A DNA stretch of 64,000 nt. Source: Pseudopyrenochaeta lycopersici. Its lineage: Eukaryota; Ascomycota; Dothideomycetes; Pleosporales; Pseudopyrenochaetaceae. A program made the position numbers and the translations under genes. The stretch is taken from the NCBI GenBank assembly GCA_003313425.1, contig NHZP01000047.1, positions 124,001 through 188,000 of the forward strand. The letters run 5' to 3'. The notes below the pieces were generated by a model. It saw nothing but the letters and a program-made list of their open reading frames with translations. It was not told the DNA's origin and made no database searches. Positions 1-12,861 of this stretch are shown in pieces. Every line of letters begins with the position of its first letter. Position 1 is the first letter of the stretch.

Positions 1-562
1 ATGACGAGTTGTGAATTCTTGAGAGTACTGTGATGGTTCATTTCTCATGCACTGGCTAAGGCCTGCGCAGAAAAAAAATTATCGGTGGCGACGTGCCTCG
101 TCTCGATTGCATTCATCATCTGGCTCAAGACAAAACGTCAGGCGTTCTTGGCGGTGACCTGATTCCAGCGCAAACTCACTCAATCCCTCACCAACGAGGT
201 TATTGCTAATGCAAATGCTTCAGAGGATTTGCAGCCGGCTCGAGACCAGGTCGTTGGGACGCGCCGAGCGAGCAGGTTACCACGTCAGGGGCGTTAGTGG
301 GCCGGAAACGGGTACCGGGTGGGGTGACTCCGGGACAGATCGAAGCGGACCCTGGAGAAGTTTGCGTTTCTCCTTGGCTGCATCTGTTTTGGAGTAGTGG
401 TGGCTCTTTGGTAGAAATATGGTCAAATGAACGCATAGGCCATGTGGTGTCTGAGGTACGAAGTTTGTCAACAGGCGCAGCAAGATTGTGCATGACAGTC
501 AGTGCGGCGAGGAATGTCAATATTGTGTAGTGCATTGTTTATTCTCTGGTATCATGGTCTAC
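1..562. other. Intergenic, left edge
   Basis: No convincing gene. The short open frames here on both strands overlap each other and show no recognisable domain, splice logic or compositional bias. The stretch lies downstream of the copper transporter on its minus strand, so its right part probably holds that gene's 3' UTR and polyadenylation region. Confidence 0.5.
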
Positions 563-1200
563 TCATGCACAGCAGCCTGTCGGCCCAGCAGCTCCAACCG
601 AAGTCCTCCGCTCCTCCTTACTGTCTGGATTGCCAAACGGTATCCTCACAACCATCCAATCGCACAGGAACTTGCCCAAAATGGCGCCCAATATTATGGA
701 GATGAAAATGTAGCCGTTGTAGTACATGATGAGCAACATGACAATGTATGCAAGACCAAGGGTTATGCCATGGATGACAGCGCGGACCAATTGCTGCAAG
801 GCGGTCGCACGGAAAGTGGCGTACTGAGGGCCAAGGGTGGAAGTTGGGCCATCGCAGCAGTTTGCGGGAGTCGCGACTGCCAAGGCAGCTTGCTGGGCGC
901 GAAGCTGTCGCTGGAACTGGCGAAGTAGATATGCGTCGTACTCATGGCCCACCCGTCGCAGGAACTCGAGACAGACGACGAGCAGTGCGGCGCCTATGCA
1001 GGATGCAGCAAACATGCCGTTGTTCTTGACGTGCCACGAGCCAGACAGGAAGCAGGAGTCGACAACGGTCCAATTCCAGAGCATCTAGGAAAGGGTTAGT
1101 ACTCTTGCTTGAGCAGAAAGCGTAGAGAGAGTCTGCTTCCTACCTCCATCGTGCAGGTGCTGTTCCCCATGTCCATTCCGGACGAGTGTGAGTGGCTCAT
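563..1200 (-). CDS. Ctr-family high-affinity copper transporter
   Basis: Predicted plasma-membrane (or vacuolar) Cu(I) transporter that acts as a trimer and takes up copper reduced by a surface metalloreductase. There are two exons, 1200-1144 and 1084-563, with a 59-nt GT-AG intron (1143-1085), giving about 192 aa. Exon 1 encodes a short Met/His/Ser-rich head (MSHSHSSGMDMGNSTC) typical of the Ctr extracellular tail and runs in frame into MLWNWTVVDSCF, a hallmark of the fungal Ctr3-like branch. Three hydrophobic segments follow. The second carries the copper-path motif MLLIM (MxxxM, about residues 135-139) and the third GAILG (GxxxG, about 152-156). The protein ends in a Cys-Cys pair, as in many Ctr proteins. 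It is divergent from the reductase at 1678, and the two fit one uptake route. Copper-dependent regulation is expected for the family, but I saw no perfect Mac1-type element in the shared promoter. Confidence 0.93.
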
Positions 1201-1677
1201 GATGGGTTATGCGCGTATTCGTATTCCCTGGCACGCCTTGATTTTCGACCTCTGACTGTCTGCTGTTTCCTTTGCAGTTCTCTTTCTGATGGGGATGGGC
1301 TCACGGCGGGTCGACGTCAAGTACTGGCAGGACATGAGGCCATATTCATAAGACGCACGCCAAACACCCGCCAAACGTCCGCCGATCAAAACCTGACAAG
1401 ACCATGTTTCGAGCCGCGTCTGTTCCCGGCAATTGCCCGAACTTGTGGGGTTACGTGCTCAAACCCTCTCGCGCCTTCCCTGTTTCGCGACTCGTTAAGA
1501 CAGGCGGTGCGCAGGCTAGACGCTTGGCCCTGCGCACCTTGTCAGTCGCCACCATCAATTGCACTTGCCATGATTCGACCGTGGCTCGTTATATACATGG
1601 ACGCCAGTGGGCGTCTCACACTGCTCCCAGCCGTGCCCAACCCTCCACCACCTGTTTGTCGCTGCCATTGAGCGGCC
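1201..1677. promoter_or_regulatory. Shared divergent promoter, Ctr and FRE genes
   Basis: This 477-bp stretch separates two divergently transcribed metal-uptake genes. A TATATA run at about 1590-1595 lies some 85 nt before the reductase ATG and is a reasonable TATA candidate. I looked for the yeast-type copper element TTTGCTC and for GATA-type iron sites and found no clear match, so regulation remains inferred from gene identity. Confidence 0.45.
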
Positions 1678-3696
1678 ATGGCCAACAAGATGCTGTTTCC
1701 ACGTGCCCACATCCAGAACTTCAGCGAGGCAAGTGCCGTGGAGCCGCATTGGGGATATGCCGACCGCGTAGTCCCTTGCACCAACGATGCCGGCTCCTGC
1801 GCCTATCTCGACGTCGTATATCACAGCCATGACCTTGGGATGCTCTACATGGGCATCCTCTGGGCCACCATCGGCGGCATCCTCTTGATCTGGGCCATTG
1901 GACGCCAATTCGCCCGCTCTCAACCATCTGGCGTACGGCTCCCCACCGAGACTGGAGAAGGAGTCGCCCAAAGCCGGAGCGCTCTCGATCGCTTACAGCG
2001 AGCCATTCCCGCCTATGCACGGCAATATCTCCTTCCCGATGCTGCCAGGCCCATATTTGGTCGAGTAACACGCACCCAAGTCCTCACACTGCTTGTTCTA
2101 ACCGGATATCTCACCGTCTTCTCCTTCGTCGGTATCGTCTACAACAAATGGGTGACACCTGTCAAAAAATTGCCTGGTGTCTATAATATCCGCACCAGTT
2201 TGGGACCATGGTCAGATCGCATCGGTGTCATTGCCTACGCCTTGACGCCCCTCTCCGTCATGCTTTCGAGCCGCGAATCCATCCTATCACTCGTCACTGG
2301 CCTGCCCTACCAGAGCTTCAATTTCCTCCACCGCTGGCTCGGCTATGTCATCTTCGCACAGTCTGCTCTTCACACCATTGGCTGGTGCATCATCGAAATT
2401 AGGTTGTATCAGCCTCAGCCCACCGTTGGCCTAGAATGGATCGTGCAAACCTACATGGTCTGGGGTCTGGTCGCAATGATTCTCCTCACTTTCATTGTGC
2501 TCTTGTCCACGCCCTGGGGTATTCGCATGACTGGCTATGAGTTCTTCCGCAAGTCTCATTACGTTCTCGCCATGATCTATATCGGCGCCTGCTGGGGCCA
2601 CTGGGTGGAGCTCAAGGTCTTTCTCCTGCCAGGCCTGATCGTTTGGTTCATCGACCGCGCCATCCGCTTTGCCAGGACTGCGCTTCTGCACTACAACTTC
2701 CTACCTTCCGGGCACATGGGGTTCCGTGCAGCCCCAGCCAACATTACGTTCTTCAAAGACGAGACCAACGGCGATATTGTGCGCCTCGACTTTGATCATC
2801 CTCATGATGCTTGGGAGGTCGGCCAGCATTTCTACCTCATGTTCCCCGAAAGCAGCATCTGGCAATCTCATCCGTTCACCCCTCTCAGCCTCCCAGTATA
2901 CGGAACAGACTCCCAACGACACTCGTACGTCTTCCGTGCGAAGAAGGGCGAGACCCGCAAGATTGCCGCCCTTTCCGCTCGCCGTGCTGCTCGTATGAAG
3001 GACCATGAAGAATCGCACGAAAGTCTGATGGCCGACGCTAGACTATCTGTTGTGCTGACCGGCCCGTACGGGGAGCGCACATTGCGCCACCTCTCGCCTG
3101 ACTCCAACGTCCTCTGCATAGCCGGTGGCACTGGAATCACATACGTACTCCCCGTCCTCCTTGACCTTGCTTCGCGACCACAATCAGCAAGCCGCCATTT
3201 GTCCCTTCTTTGGGTCGTACGCCGGCGAAGCGACATTGACTGGGTTGCGCCTGAGCTCGCAATCCTAAAGCGGAAGTGTCCGAACCTACGAGCTGGCATC
3301 CACATCTACGTCACTCGCGCTTCAGAAGAGCAAGATCCTTCTGTACCCGCTGTCTCAGAGAAACGAGCAGCAACCGACTGCTCCAAGGAAATTGGGCCTG
3401 CTTCTGGCTCCAGTGCCTCTTCTGCGTCGATATCTTCCGCCTTGTCTGTGCACGGTGTGTCGAAGGCAGACTTGGGCCTGAATCACTACCAAGCCAGACC
3501 GGACTTGAGCACGGTCGTAGGAGAGTTTGTGGCGGGGACCGTCAGTGGTAGAACAGATGTCTTTGCGTCGGGGCCTGGCGGGATGATCAGCGATCTGAGA
3601 CAGATAGTGGCTAGTGTCAATAAGGGTGGCCAGGTTTGGAGAGGCGAGGATAGATGGGATGTACGTTTGACCTGCGATGATCGGTTAGAATGGTAG
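1678..3696 (+). CDS. Ferric/cupric-chelate reductase (FRE/NOX-type flavocytochrome)
   Basis: Plasma-membrane reductase that passes electrons from cytosolic NADPH through FAD and two hemes to extracellular Fe(III) or Cu(II). It is intronless, 672 aa. The N-terminal half has several membrane segments. Two His-X13-His pairs, about residues 218/232 (FLHRWLGY..ALHTIGW) and 294/308 (KSHYVLA..WGHW), are the expected heme ligands. The C-terminal half carries the FAD-binding HPFTPLS (about 398), GPYG (about 462), the NADPH-binding GGTGITYVLPVL (about 483) and the terminal FASGPGGM motif (about 629). Length and order fit fungal ferric reductases. Its placement head-to-head with a Ctr copper transporter suggests that Cu(II) reduction feeding that transporter is at least one role. 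Substrate preference cannot be read from sequence. The start is the first ATG before the conserved WGYADRVVPC segment. Confidence 0.93.
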   Translation: MANKMLFPRAHIQNFSEASAVEPHWGYADRVVPCTNDAGSCAYLDVVYHSHDLGMLYMGILWATIGGILLIWAIGRQFARSQPSGVRLPTETGEGVAQSRSALDRLQRAIPAYARQYLLPDAARPIFGRVTRTQVLTLLVLTGYLTVFSFVGIVYNKWVTPVKKLPGVYNIRTSLGPWSDRIGVIAYALTPLSVMLSSRESILSLVTGLPYQSFNFLHRWLGYVIFAQSALHTIGWCIIEIRLYQPQPTVGLEWIVQTYMVWGLVAMILLTFIVLLSTPWGIRMTGYEFFRKSHYVLAMIYIGACWGHWVELKVFLLPGLIVWFIDRAIRFARTALLHYNFLPSGHMGFRAAPANITFFKDETNGDIVRLDFDHPHDAWEVGQHFYLMFPESSIWQSHPFTPLSLPVYGTDSQRHSYVFRAKKGETRKIAALSARRAARMKDHEESHESLMADARLSVVLTGPYGERTLRHLSPDSNVLCIAGGTGITYVLPVLLDLASRPQSASRHLSLLWVVRRRSDIDWVAPELAILKRKCPNLRAGIHIYVTRASEEQDPSVPAVSEKRAATDCSKEIGPASGSSASSASISSALSVHGVSKADLGLNHYQARPDLSTVVGEFVAGTVSGRTDVFASGPGGMISDLRQIVASVNKGGQVWRGEDRWDVRLTCDDRLEW

Positions 3697-4025
3697 TTTA
3701 TATTAGCTTTGATACCCCGGAATAGATTTTTTATAAGTTTATCAACTATAACAAAATTCTTTAAGAGCAGATTGCGTGCGAAATAGCAATAAGACAAAGG
3801 ACAGGGACTTTGGACGGTCAATCATGTCTGAAATACTGCGGTACTCCTCAGCAGGCCGAGCAAATTGCTTTCACGTATTTCCTTAACCATCCTACATGGC
3901 TTCGAGGTAAGTATCTGCAGAATACATGCGGTATCAAATCCAGAAAAGTCAAAGATCAACACACAGAAGAAAGCACTAACATGGAATGTTGCTTGGAGTC
4001 GAACTGGTAGCAGCAATATCGTCAC
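3697..4025. other. Convergent 3' intergenic
   Basis: This stretch lies between the stop of the reductase (+) and the stop of the vanillyl-alcohol oxidase (-). It is AT-rich just after the reductase stop, as expected for 3' UTRs and poly(A) sites. No gene seen. Confidence 0.5.
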
Positions 4026-7134
<3,109 letters not shown>

Positions 7135-9478
7135 ATGAATTCGAAGAAGGAGCTTTTCTCCTGCACCTTCTGTCACCGGGGCTTCGCGAGAAGGCAAGTC
7201 TCCTTGGAACAGCACTCAGACCCACAAGTGGTTTCGTACTGACAGAGGCTTGAAGTGATTCACTCAAGCGGCACTGGACGACATGCAAAATTCGACAAGA
7301 ACGTGCAATTGCTTTGCCTGCCATCCAAGGCAGGGTCAGAGGGAGAAAACTTCGAGCCTGTGATCGCTGTAGTCAGCTGAAGCGAGCTTGTACTTCTACA
7401 GAACCATGCAATCCATGCGCACAACGAAATCAGAGCTGTACAGTACGAACCGCAATGTATGGTCTACACGCGACACGTTCGCTAATCTCGTAACGCCATC
7501 AATAGTATAGCCGGTCAAGGCGATTTTCATCGCGTAAAAGCACTTCCTCAGATACGGCAGTAGTTGCTGAGTTGTCAAAGGCAACTCCATTTGATATGAC
7601 TGTGTATGAATCATCCTTTGATGCCTTGAATGCTTTGGACAACAGCGATGTCACCACGCAAGATGATATGTCGCTCCAATCCTACTCAACGCATTCGTTT
7701 GAACAATTTCCTGGCTTTGACCTCCAAGATTGGGACTTTAATTGGGCTCTTTTCGATGAACACACTCTTGCGGCATCGTTGTGCCATCGCCCGACAGATA
7801 TCAACATCGACGTACTTTTCCGATTTCCATTCCTAGAGAACTTCACAAAGTCCACAGGCTTTGCCAAATCTTTCGAGTGTGGAAGTCCAGAGCAAATGAT
7901 CTCTCAGAGCTTAGAACTATATAACTCAAGACCTACTAGAAGATTTCTTTCGCCAGAATCTCCTTGCAATGCTCCCGAGACACAGTGGATCGAGTCCACC
8001 GCGGCAGCACTGGGAACCGTCTATGAGGAATCTGACCTCGACCAACACGTTGGATACCTACTACAGAAGACGCATGAAATAGTTGACTTGATACGCCAGA
8101 CTACACTTAACAAGCCACACCGAAGCATAATAACTGCTACATGGTCACATTCTCTCGAGGCTCATTGTTATGAATTTTTCCATCCATCCAACATAGAAAA
8201 GTTCTTAACCCTTTTTTGGTCATGCTGGAATCCAAACTGGCCTACAATACATCGGCCTACGTTCGTCACCAGCGAAAGGTCGCCATATTTGATTGCAGCT
8301 ATGGTCATTGTGGGGGCCTATCTTTCGCCTGAGCATCGAGACCGTGGCAGGGCCCAAATCTGGCTCAACACAACCGAAGAGATGATATTCAGCCATGACT
8401 TATTTTCGCATCCAAATCCTTCGGAGGCATGGAGCAAATCTGGGGATACAATCTCGCGACAAGCCCAACTTGATCTCCTGCAAGCTGCATATTGCGCGTG
8501 TCTTTACCAAACATGGGAGGGCAGTAGACAGAGCAAGAGGCGTGTATTGCGGCATCGCTACAATGAGCTTATTTTTGTAAGTTGCGGCTCAAACGTCGCT
8601 AGCAGCGTTGGCTGACATCTGCTGAGCTTGCACGCGACATAGGCTTAGGAAACGCTTCGCTGGACACTGTGGATACTTTCAGTCTGGCTACTTTCGACTG
8701 GCAGGAGTTCATTGCACGGGAGTCGCTGATTCGGTGTGTTCATCACTCGACCTGCATATCTTCCATCTGACTGTGTTCCAGGATATTTACATATATCTGC
8801 AATCTGGACTCCGGCTTCGCTCAATTTTTTCGCATACCACCTCGCTTGATGCTTTCACAAATGGTAGTGGAGCTTACATCGGCAGAGGAATGTTTCCAAG
8901 CAAACACTGTCGAGGACTGCTTCATTGCACTAAAGACCTGGCGAAGTGCCATGGGGTCGGCTCTCAGCAAGTACACCATAGCATCCACAGTGGAAGCTTT
9001 ATATGACCCCCTTGCCGGCTCAACAAGTGCAATGCAGCAGGCATTTGCACATATGAGTGTTCTTAACATGTTTACACTTATCAGCGCCATATACTCGCAG
9101 GTTTTCACACTCGAATCTACACTTACGTCAACGACGCGGCTTGCTGCCATTCTACCGGTCGAAACGGCCTTATTACAATGGAAAAATCTTTGGTCATCCG
9201 AAAGTAGAGATGCAGAGCTAGCTGACCTCAAGTTTCAACAATCAAATGCTCGTCATGGCTGGAGATGTGTTGGCTTCACCCGCCACGCGCCTGAATATTG
9301 GCTCTTCACGCACTTGCTTGTTCAACGAATCGTAAAAGGCGAAAGAAGTAGTCTAAGCACATCATACGTAGCGACAATCCAAGGAGGCGAAGCAACACTA
9401 TCGATTGGGTGCGAGGATGATGACATGAAAGAGACGTACGCACTGATATCGGATTTCCAACGGTTGAGCCCGAGATGA
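7135..9478 (+). CDS. C2H2 plus Zn2Cys6 fungal transcription factor
   Basis: Predicted nuclear DNA-binding regulator of about 706 aa from five exons: 7135-7193, 7256-7442, 7506-8576, 8627-8733 and 8782-9478. The N-terminus has one C2H2 finger (FSCTFCHRGFARSDSLKRHWTTC, read across the first splice). A basic linker (RGRKLRA) follows, then a Zn2Cys6 cluster with the spacing CDRCSQLKRAC...CNPCAQRNQSC and the classic CTYSR ending. The middle and C-terminal part (from about residue 200) matches the layout of the fungal-specific transcription factor domain (WPTIHRPTF, ARDIGLGN). Intron 1 (7194-7255) has a GC donor (GCAAGT). Introns 2-4 are GT-AG. The frame closes over all five exons. It is divergent from the vanillyl-alcohol oxidase, so local control of that gene is possible but unproven. 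Confidence 0.88.
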
Positions 9479-10830
9479 GCGAGACATATATTATTAATTT
9501 GGCGTTTGGCTTATGGTTACACACTCAATTCTTGTTGAGGACGCAATTTCGAGACATCGAGAATCAAGAAATAGGAGGATCGAAGTTGACCAAAATTTTC
9601 TTGCAAGATGAAATAGAAAATCTTCCCTAAAATGGAAAAAAGGCGCTGATAGTACTATCAACCAGCTATTCACTTCCTAATGAAGTTATGAGCTTCTCTC
9701 GACAGGAAGTTCAAAAACGAGGACCATACACGAGTGAGTCCAAGTCAACAAAGTCACACGAAAAGAGGAGCTAGAGTACGAGACGGATTAATCAATTAGA
9801 GAGACTTCTCCGAAGAATGTGTAAGATCTGAATAGCTGCGAAGTAAAGGTGATGTTTTGCTGGGTGCGAGGAAGAACAGGGCAAAGTTGGTTAATCAGCT
9901 TCACAACGGCGATGACGCCTGTAGCTTATGAAAGCGAATGCTTTTAAAAAGCTATTGTCCATATGTACTATTGTCACGATATTTGAGCGATTTCATTTTC
10001 CTTTGGAAATGTTAGATCATGTAGGTATAGTGCAAAAAAAAAAAAAAGAATTCTTCGAGCCTTATCTTTCGCTCGTTGACTTCTAGTCCGCAAAAGTAAA
10101 GTATTCGTGCGGCACTGTTTGTTTGAACAGTATCGTGACCCGTAATTCTATGTCACAAAGCGCCCGCCGGCTGACTCTTTTCTTCATTGTTCGACTTTCA
10201 CACTCATTATTTCACGGTCCGGGTCCGAGAATTTGACTATGCTCTGGGTACCTGGTCTGAGCTCAAATGGCCTATTGATCATCCGCTAACCATTATTTTC
10301 GGTCGCAGCTGCTACCTGAAGACCCGCTCCTTGTCCCTATGCGGCTAACTTGACATGGGTACGATGCTAAGGTCCACTACCAGCACCAACTGCCTGATCT
10401 GACTCATGTATGGATTTTGGATGTAGAGACTGGAGGTCACTCTTCTCTTGTTTGAAGAGACCACAGAGGCACAGAAACAAGACTGTTATTAGGTTTTGTG
10501 CCATGTTTAGAGAGTGCGGAGGGCATTGAATTTCGTCCTGTATGACTTGGCGTCCCGTGAATTGGCAAAGAACCGCATTGGACTGGCCTTTCCTTGTCGA
10601 ATTTGCACAATCATACTGCGTTCTACTTGCACTTTGAACACTGAGCGATGAAAAAGCATCAAAAATCGGTTGAATAACAGTCATTGCTATTCTGAGAAGC
10701 AGTTTGCTATCATGATTACCGTGATATCATCTGGAATATTGTTGGGGCACCACGACCATCCATTTTCATATCTAGATCATGATCTCGTTACCTCTGCGGC
10801 CCTAAAGCCACGCACATCATACACGACAAT
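9479..10830. other. Convergent intergenic
   Basis: This 1.35-kb stretch lies between the transcription factor (+) and argininosuccinate synthase (-) stops. It contains a run of 14 A at 10034-10047. The 105-codon frame at 10367-10684 (-) has no recognisable domain or splice context. I see no gene. Confidence 0.5.
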
Positions 10831-12297
10831 TTATGCGCGGCTCATGTTGGCGCCCTCTTCAGCCTTCTGGAGACCGTACTTCTTCAACCTAATGCTCTGG
10901 ATAGCAATGAAGCCCGTGGTGTCCATGGGGCTGAAATTGTCCAGCGTGTCCATGGATGCCTCCTCTTCAGAGTACAGCTTCTCGGTCTGACTTGATCGAC
11001 CGAGCACGTAGGCATTGCCCTTGTACAGCTTCATGCGCACCTCACCGTTCACACGGCGCTGGCTGAACAACAAGCTGTTCTCGATGAACTCGCGCTCTGG
11101 GCTGAAGTACATGCCGTTGTATAGTTGGTAGCTCCAGTTATGGGACACAAACTGATCGCGCAAGTTGCGCACCTGGGCATCCATGACGAGGCCTTCGATG
11201 TCGAGATGTGCAAGGCGGAGGATGGTCATAGCGGGGGAATCGTAGCAGCCACGGGATTTGAGGCCAATGAAGCGATTCTCAACAATGTCGATGCGGCCAA
11301 TGCCGTGGGTGAAGCCGAGCTTGTTGAGGGCGGTGAACAGCTCGACGCTGTCGGTGTAAGTCTTGTCGGGTGTGACAACCTTGACGGGGAGACCCTTCTC
11401 AAAATATACGGTGATGTCGGTGGGCTCGTTGGGGGCATTGAGAGGAGACTGGGTCATGGTCCACATGTCATCTGGGGGGGACTGGTCGGGATCTTCGAGG
11501 ATACCTGTCTTTGATCAGTGACGGGCGAGTGGGAATGAGACTACTGTCGTACCGGCTTCGTAGCTGCAATGGGCCAAGTTGGCATCCATGCTCCATGGCT
11601 TCGCCTTGGTCGATGTCACGGGAATGTTGTGCTTCTCCGCATAGTCCAGCAGATCCTGCCTGCCCTTGAAGCGGTCGCAGAACTCGGGCAGCCTCCAAGG
11701 CGCGATGACCTTGATGCTCGGCTGGAGTGTGTAGAATGCGAGCTCAAAGCGGACCTGGTCGTTGCCCTTGCCTGTGCAGCCGTGCGAGACGAATTGGCAG
11801 CCCTCCTGCTGAGCAACGCGGATCTGGGCGCGGGCGATGACGGGACGAGCCAAGCTGGTTCCGAGGAGGTAGCGGCCTTCGTACGAGGCATTGCACTGCA
11901 CAGCGCGGAAACAGAGCTCCTCGACGAACTCCTTCTGCAAGTCGAGGATGATCATCTTGAGAGCGCCGATCTTGAGCGCCTTCTTCTCCACCTCGTCCCA
12001 GGGCTCTTCCTGGCCGACGTTGGCGAGGAAGCACACGACCTCATAACCTTCCTCTTTGGAGCGTGTTAATTCAGAAGCTCGGTTAGGTGTGGAGAGGTCG
12101 CCTACCGATGAGCCATTTCAGGATCGTCGAGGTGTCGAGGCCGCCTGGTGAGTCAAGTCAGTCCACTATCGTGGCTATCGCGGTCTTGCGGGGTCAAGTA
12201 AACCCAATTCCAGCAGGGGAAGGAGCAGCAGCAGCAGCAGCTAAGTTCTAGAATTTGACATACCAGAGTAGGCCAAGCAGACGCGTCCCTTTGTCAT
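10831..12297 (-). CDS. Argininosuccinate synthase
   Basis: ATP-dependent condensation of citrulline and aspartate to argininosuccinate, the penultimate step of arginine synthesis (yeast ARG1 equivalent); cytosolic. There are four exons, 12297-12264, 12144-12106, 12053-11553 and 11504-10831, giving 415 aa, the usual length. The N-terminal [12 protein letters not shown], the ATP P-loop of the PP-loop family, is assembled across the first intron. [17 protein letters not shown] and the [17 protein letters not shown] signature are both present. Intron 1 is 119 nt, longer than its neighbours. It contains a CTG-repeat run (12225-12241 on the plus strand as GCA repeats) and a perfect TGACTCA. Introns 2 and 3 are 52 and 48 nt. 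The long antisense frame across exon 3 is a codon-bias shadow. General amino-acid control (CPC1/GCN4) is the expected regulation for this enzyme. Confidence 0.97.
12149..12155. promoter_or_regulatory. TGACTCA motif in intron 1 of argininosuccinate synthase
   Basis: A perfect copy of the Gcn4/CPC1 consensus TGASTCA lies just upstream of the intron 1 splice acceptor (gene strand TTGACTCACCAG). It may act as a downstream CPC1 site, or simply be chance next to the branch region. A one-mismatch copy (TGACTCC) occurs at 12707-12713 in the upstream region. Confidence 0.35.
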
Positions 12298-12861
12298 GTT
12301 TGCAATCTTTGGGAAATTTGGCGTATGGGGAAGAAGTCAATTGCTCAAGAAATGGCGTCCGGGGAATGTGCGTAGAAGCGGTGTCAGATATCGATAGGAA
12401 AAGTTTGGTGGTCATAGCTCGCTGCGGGCCGATCATCGGTTAAGTTCATGTTCAGCCCTGTGGTTCGTGAAAAATTCTTTGAGCTGCAGGTCTAATCCCT
12501 GATCGTTTTCTCATCCTGGCCAAAACAAATCATCGAGTCGAAACATGTTGCTTGTCAAGAAAGAATAGTAACGGCTATGAACCACTAATACCTACTATGC
12601 ACCATTCTGCCGCTATACACTTAAGACTTTCTAACCACGCCAGCGCCATGCATGCCAGGAACTCAAACAAAAAGTCGGTGAACCATGATACTGACTAGAA
12701 GATTATTGACTCCAGAAGAAACCACCAAAAGAAAGACACTCTTGTGACCAAAACCTCAAATGTAGAACGCCAGACGATGCGAACTAAGGGTATATACCAT
12801 AAAAACATTTCCATATCCATGTCAACCGCAGAGAACAAGGCTTCGCTCCACGCTTGGGGAC
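12298..12861. other. Intergenic, ASS promoter and DOA4 3' region
   Basis: This 564-bp stretch lies between two minus-strand genes. It should contain the argininosuccinate synthase promoter and the 3' end of the ubiquitin hydrolase. No additional gene or clear core promoter motif was found. Confidence 0.45.

Noticed and set aside
11569..12069. 166-codon plus-strand frame antisense to argininosuccinate synthase
   Set aside because: It mirrors exon 3 of a clearly recognised gene and has no domain; it follows from codon bias on the opposite strand.
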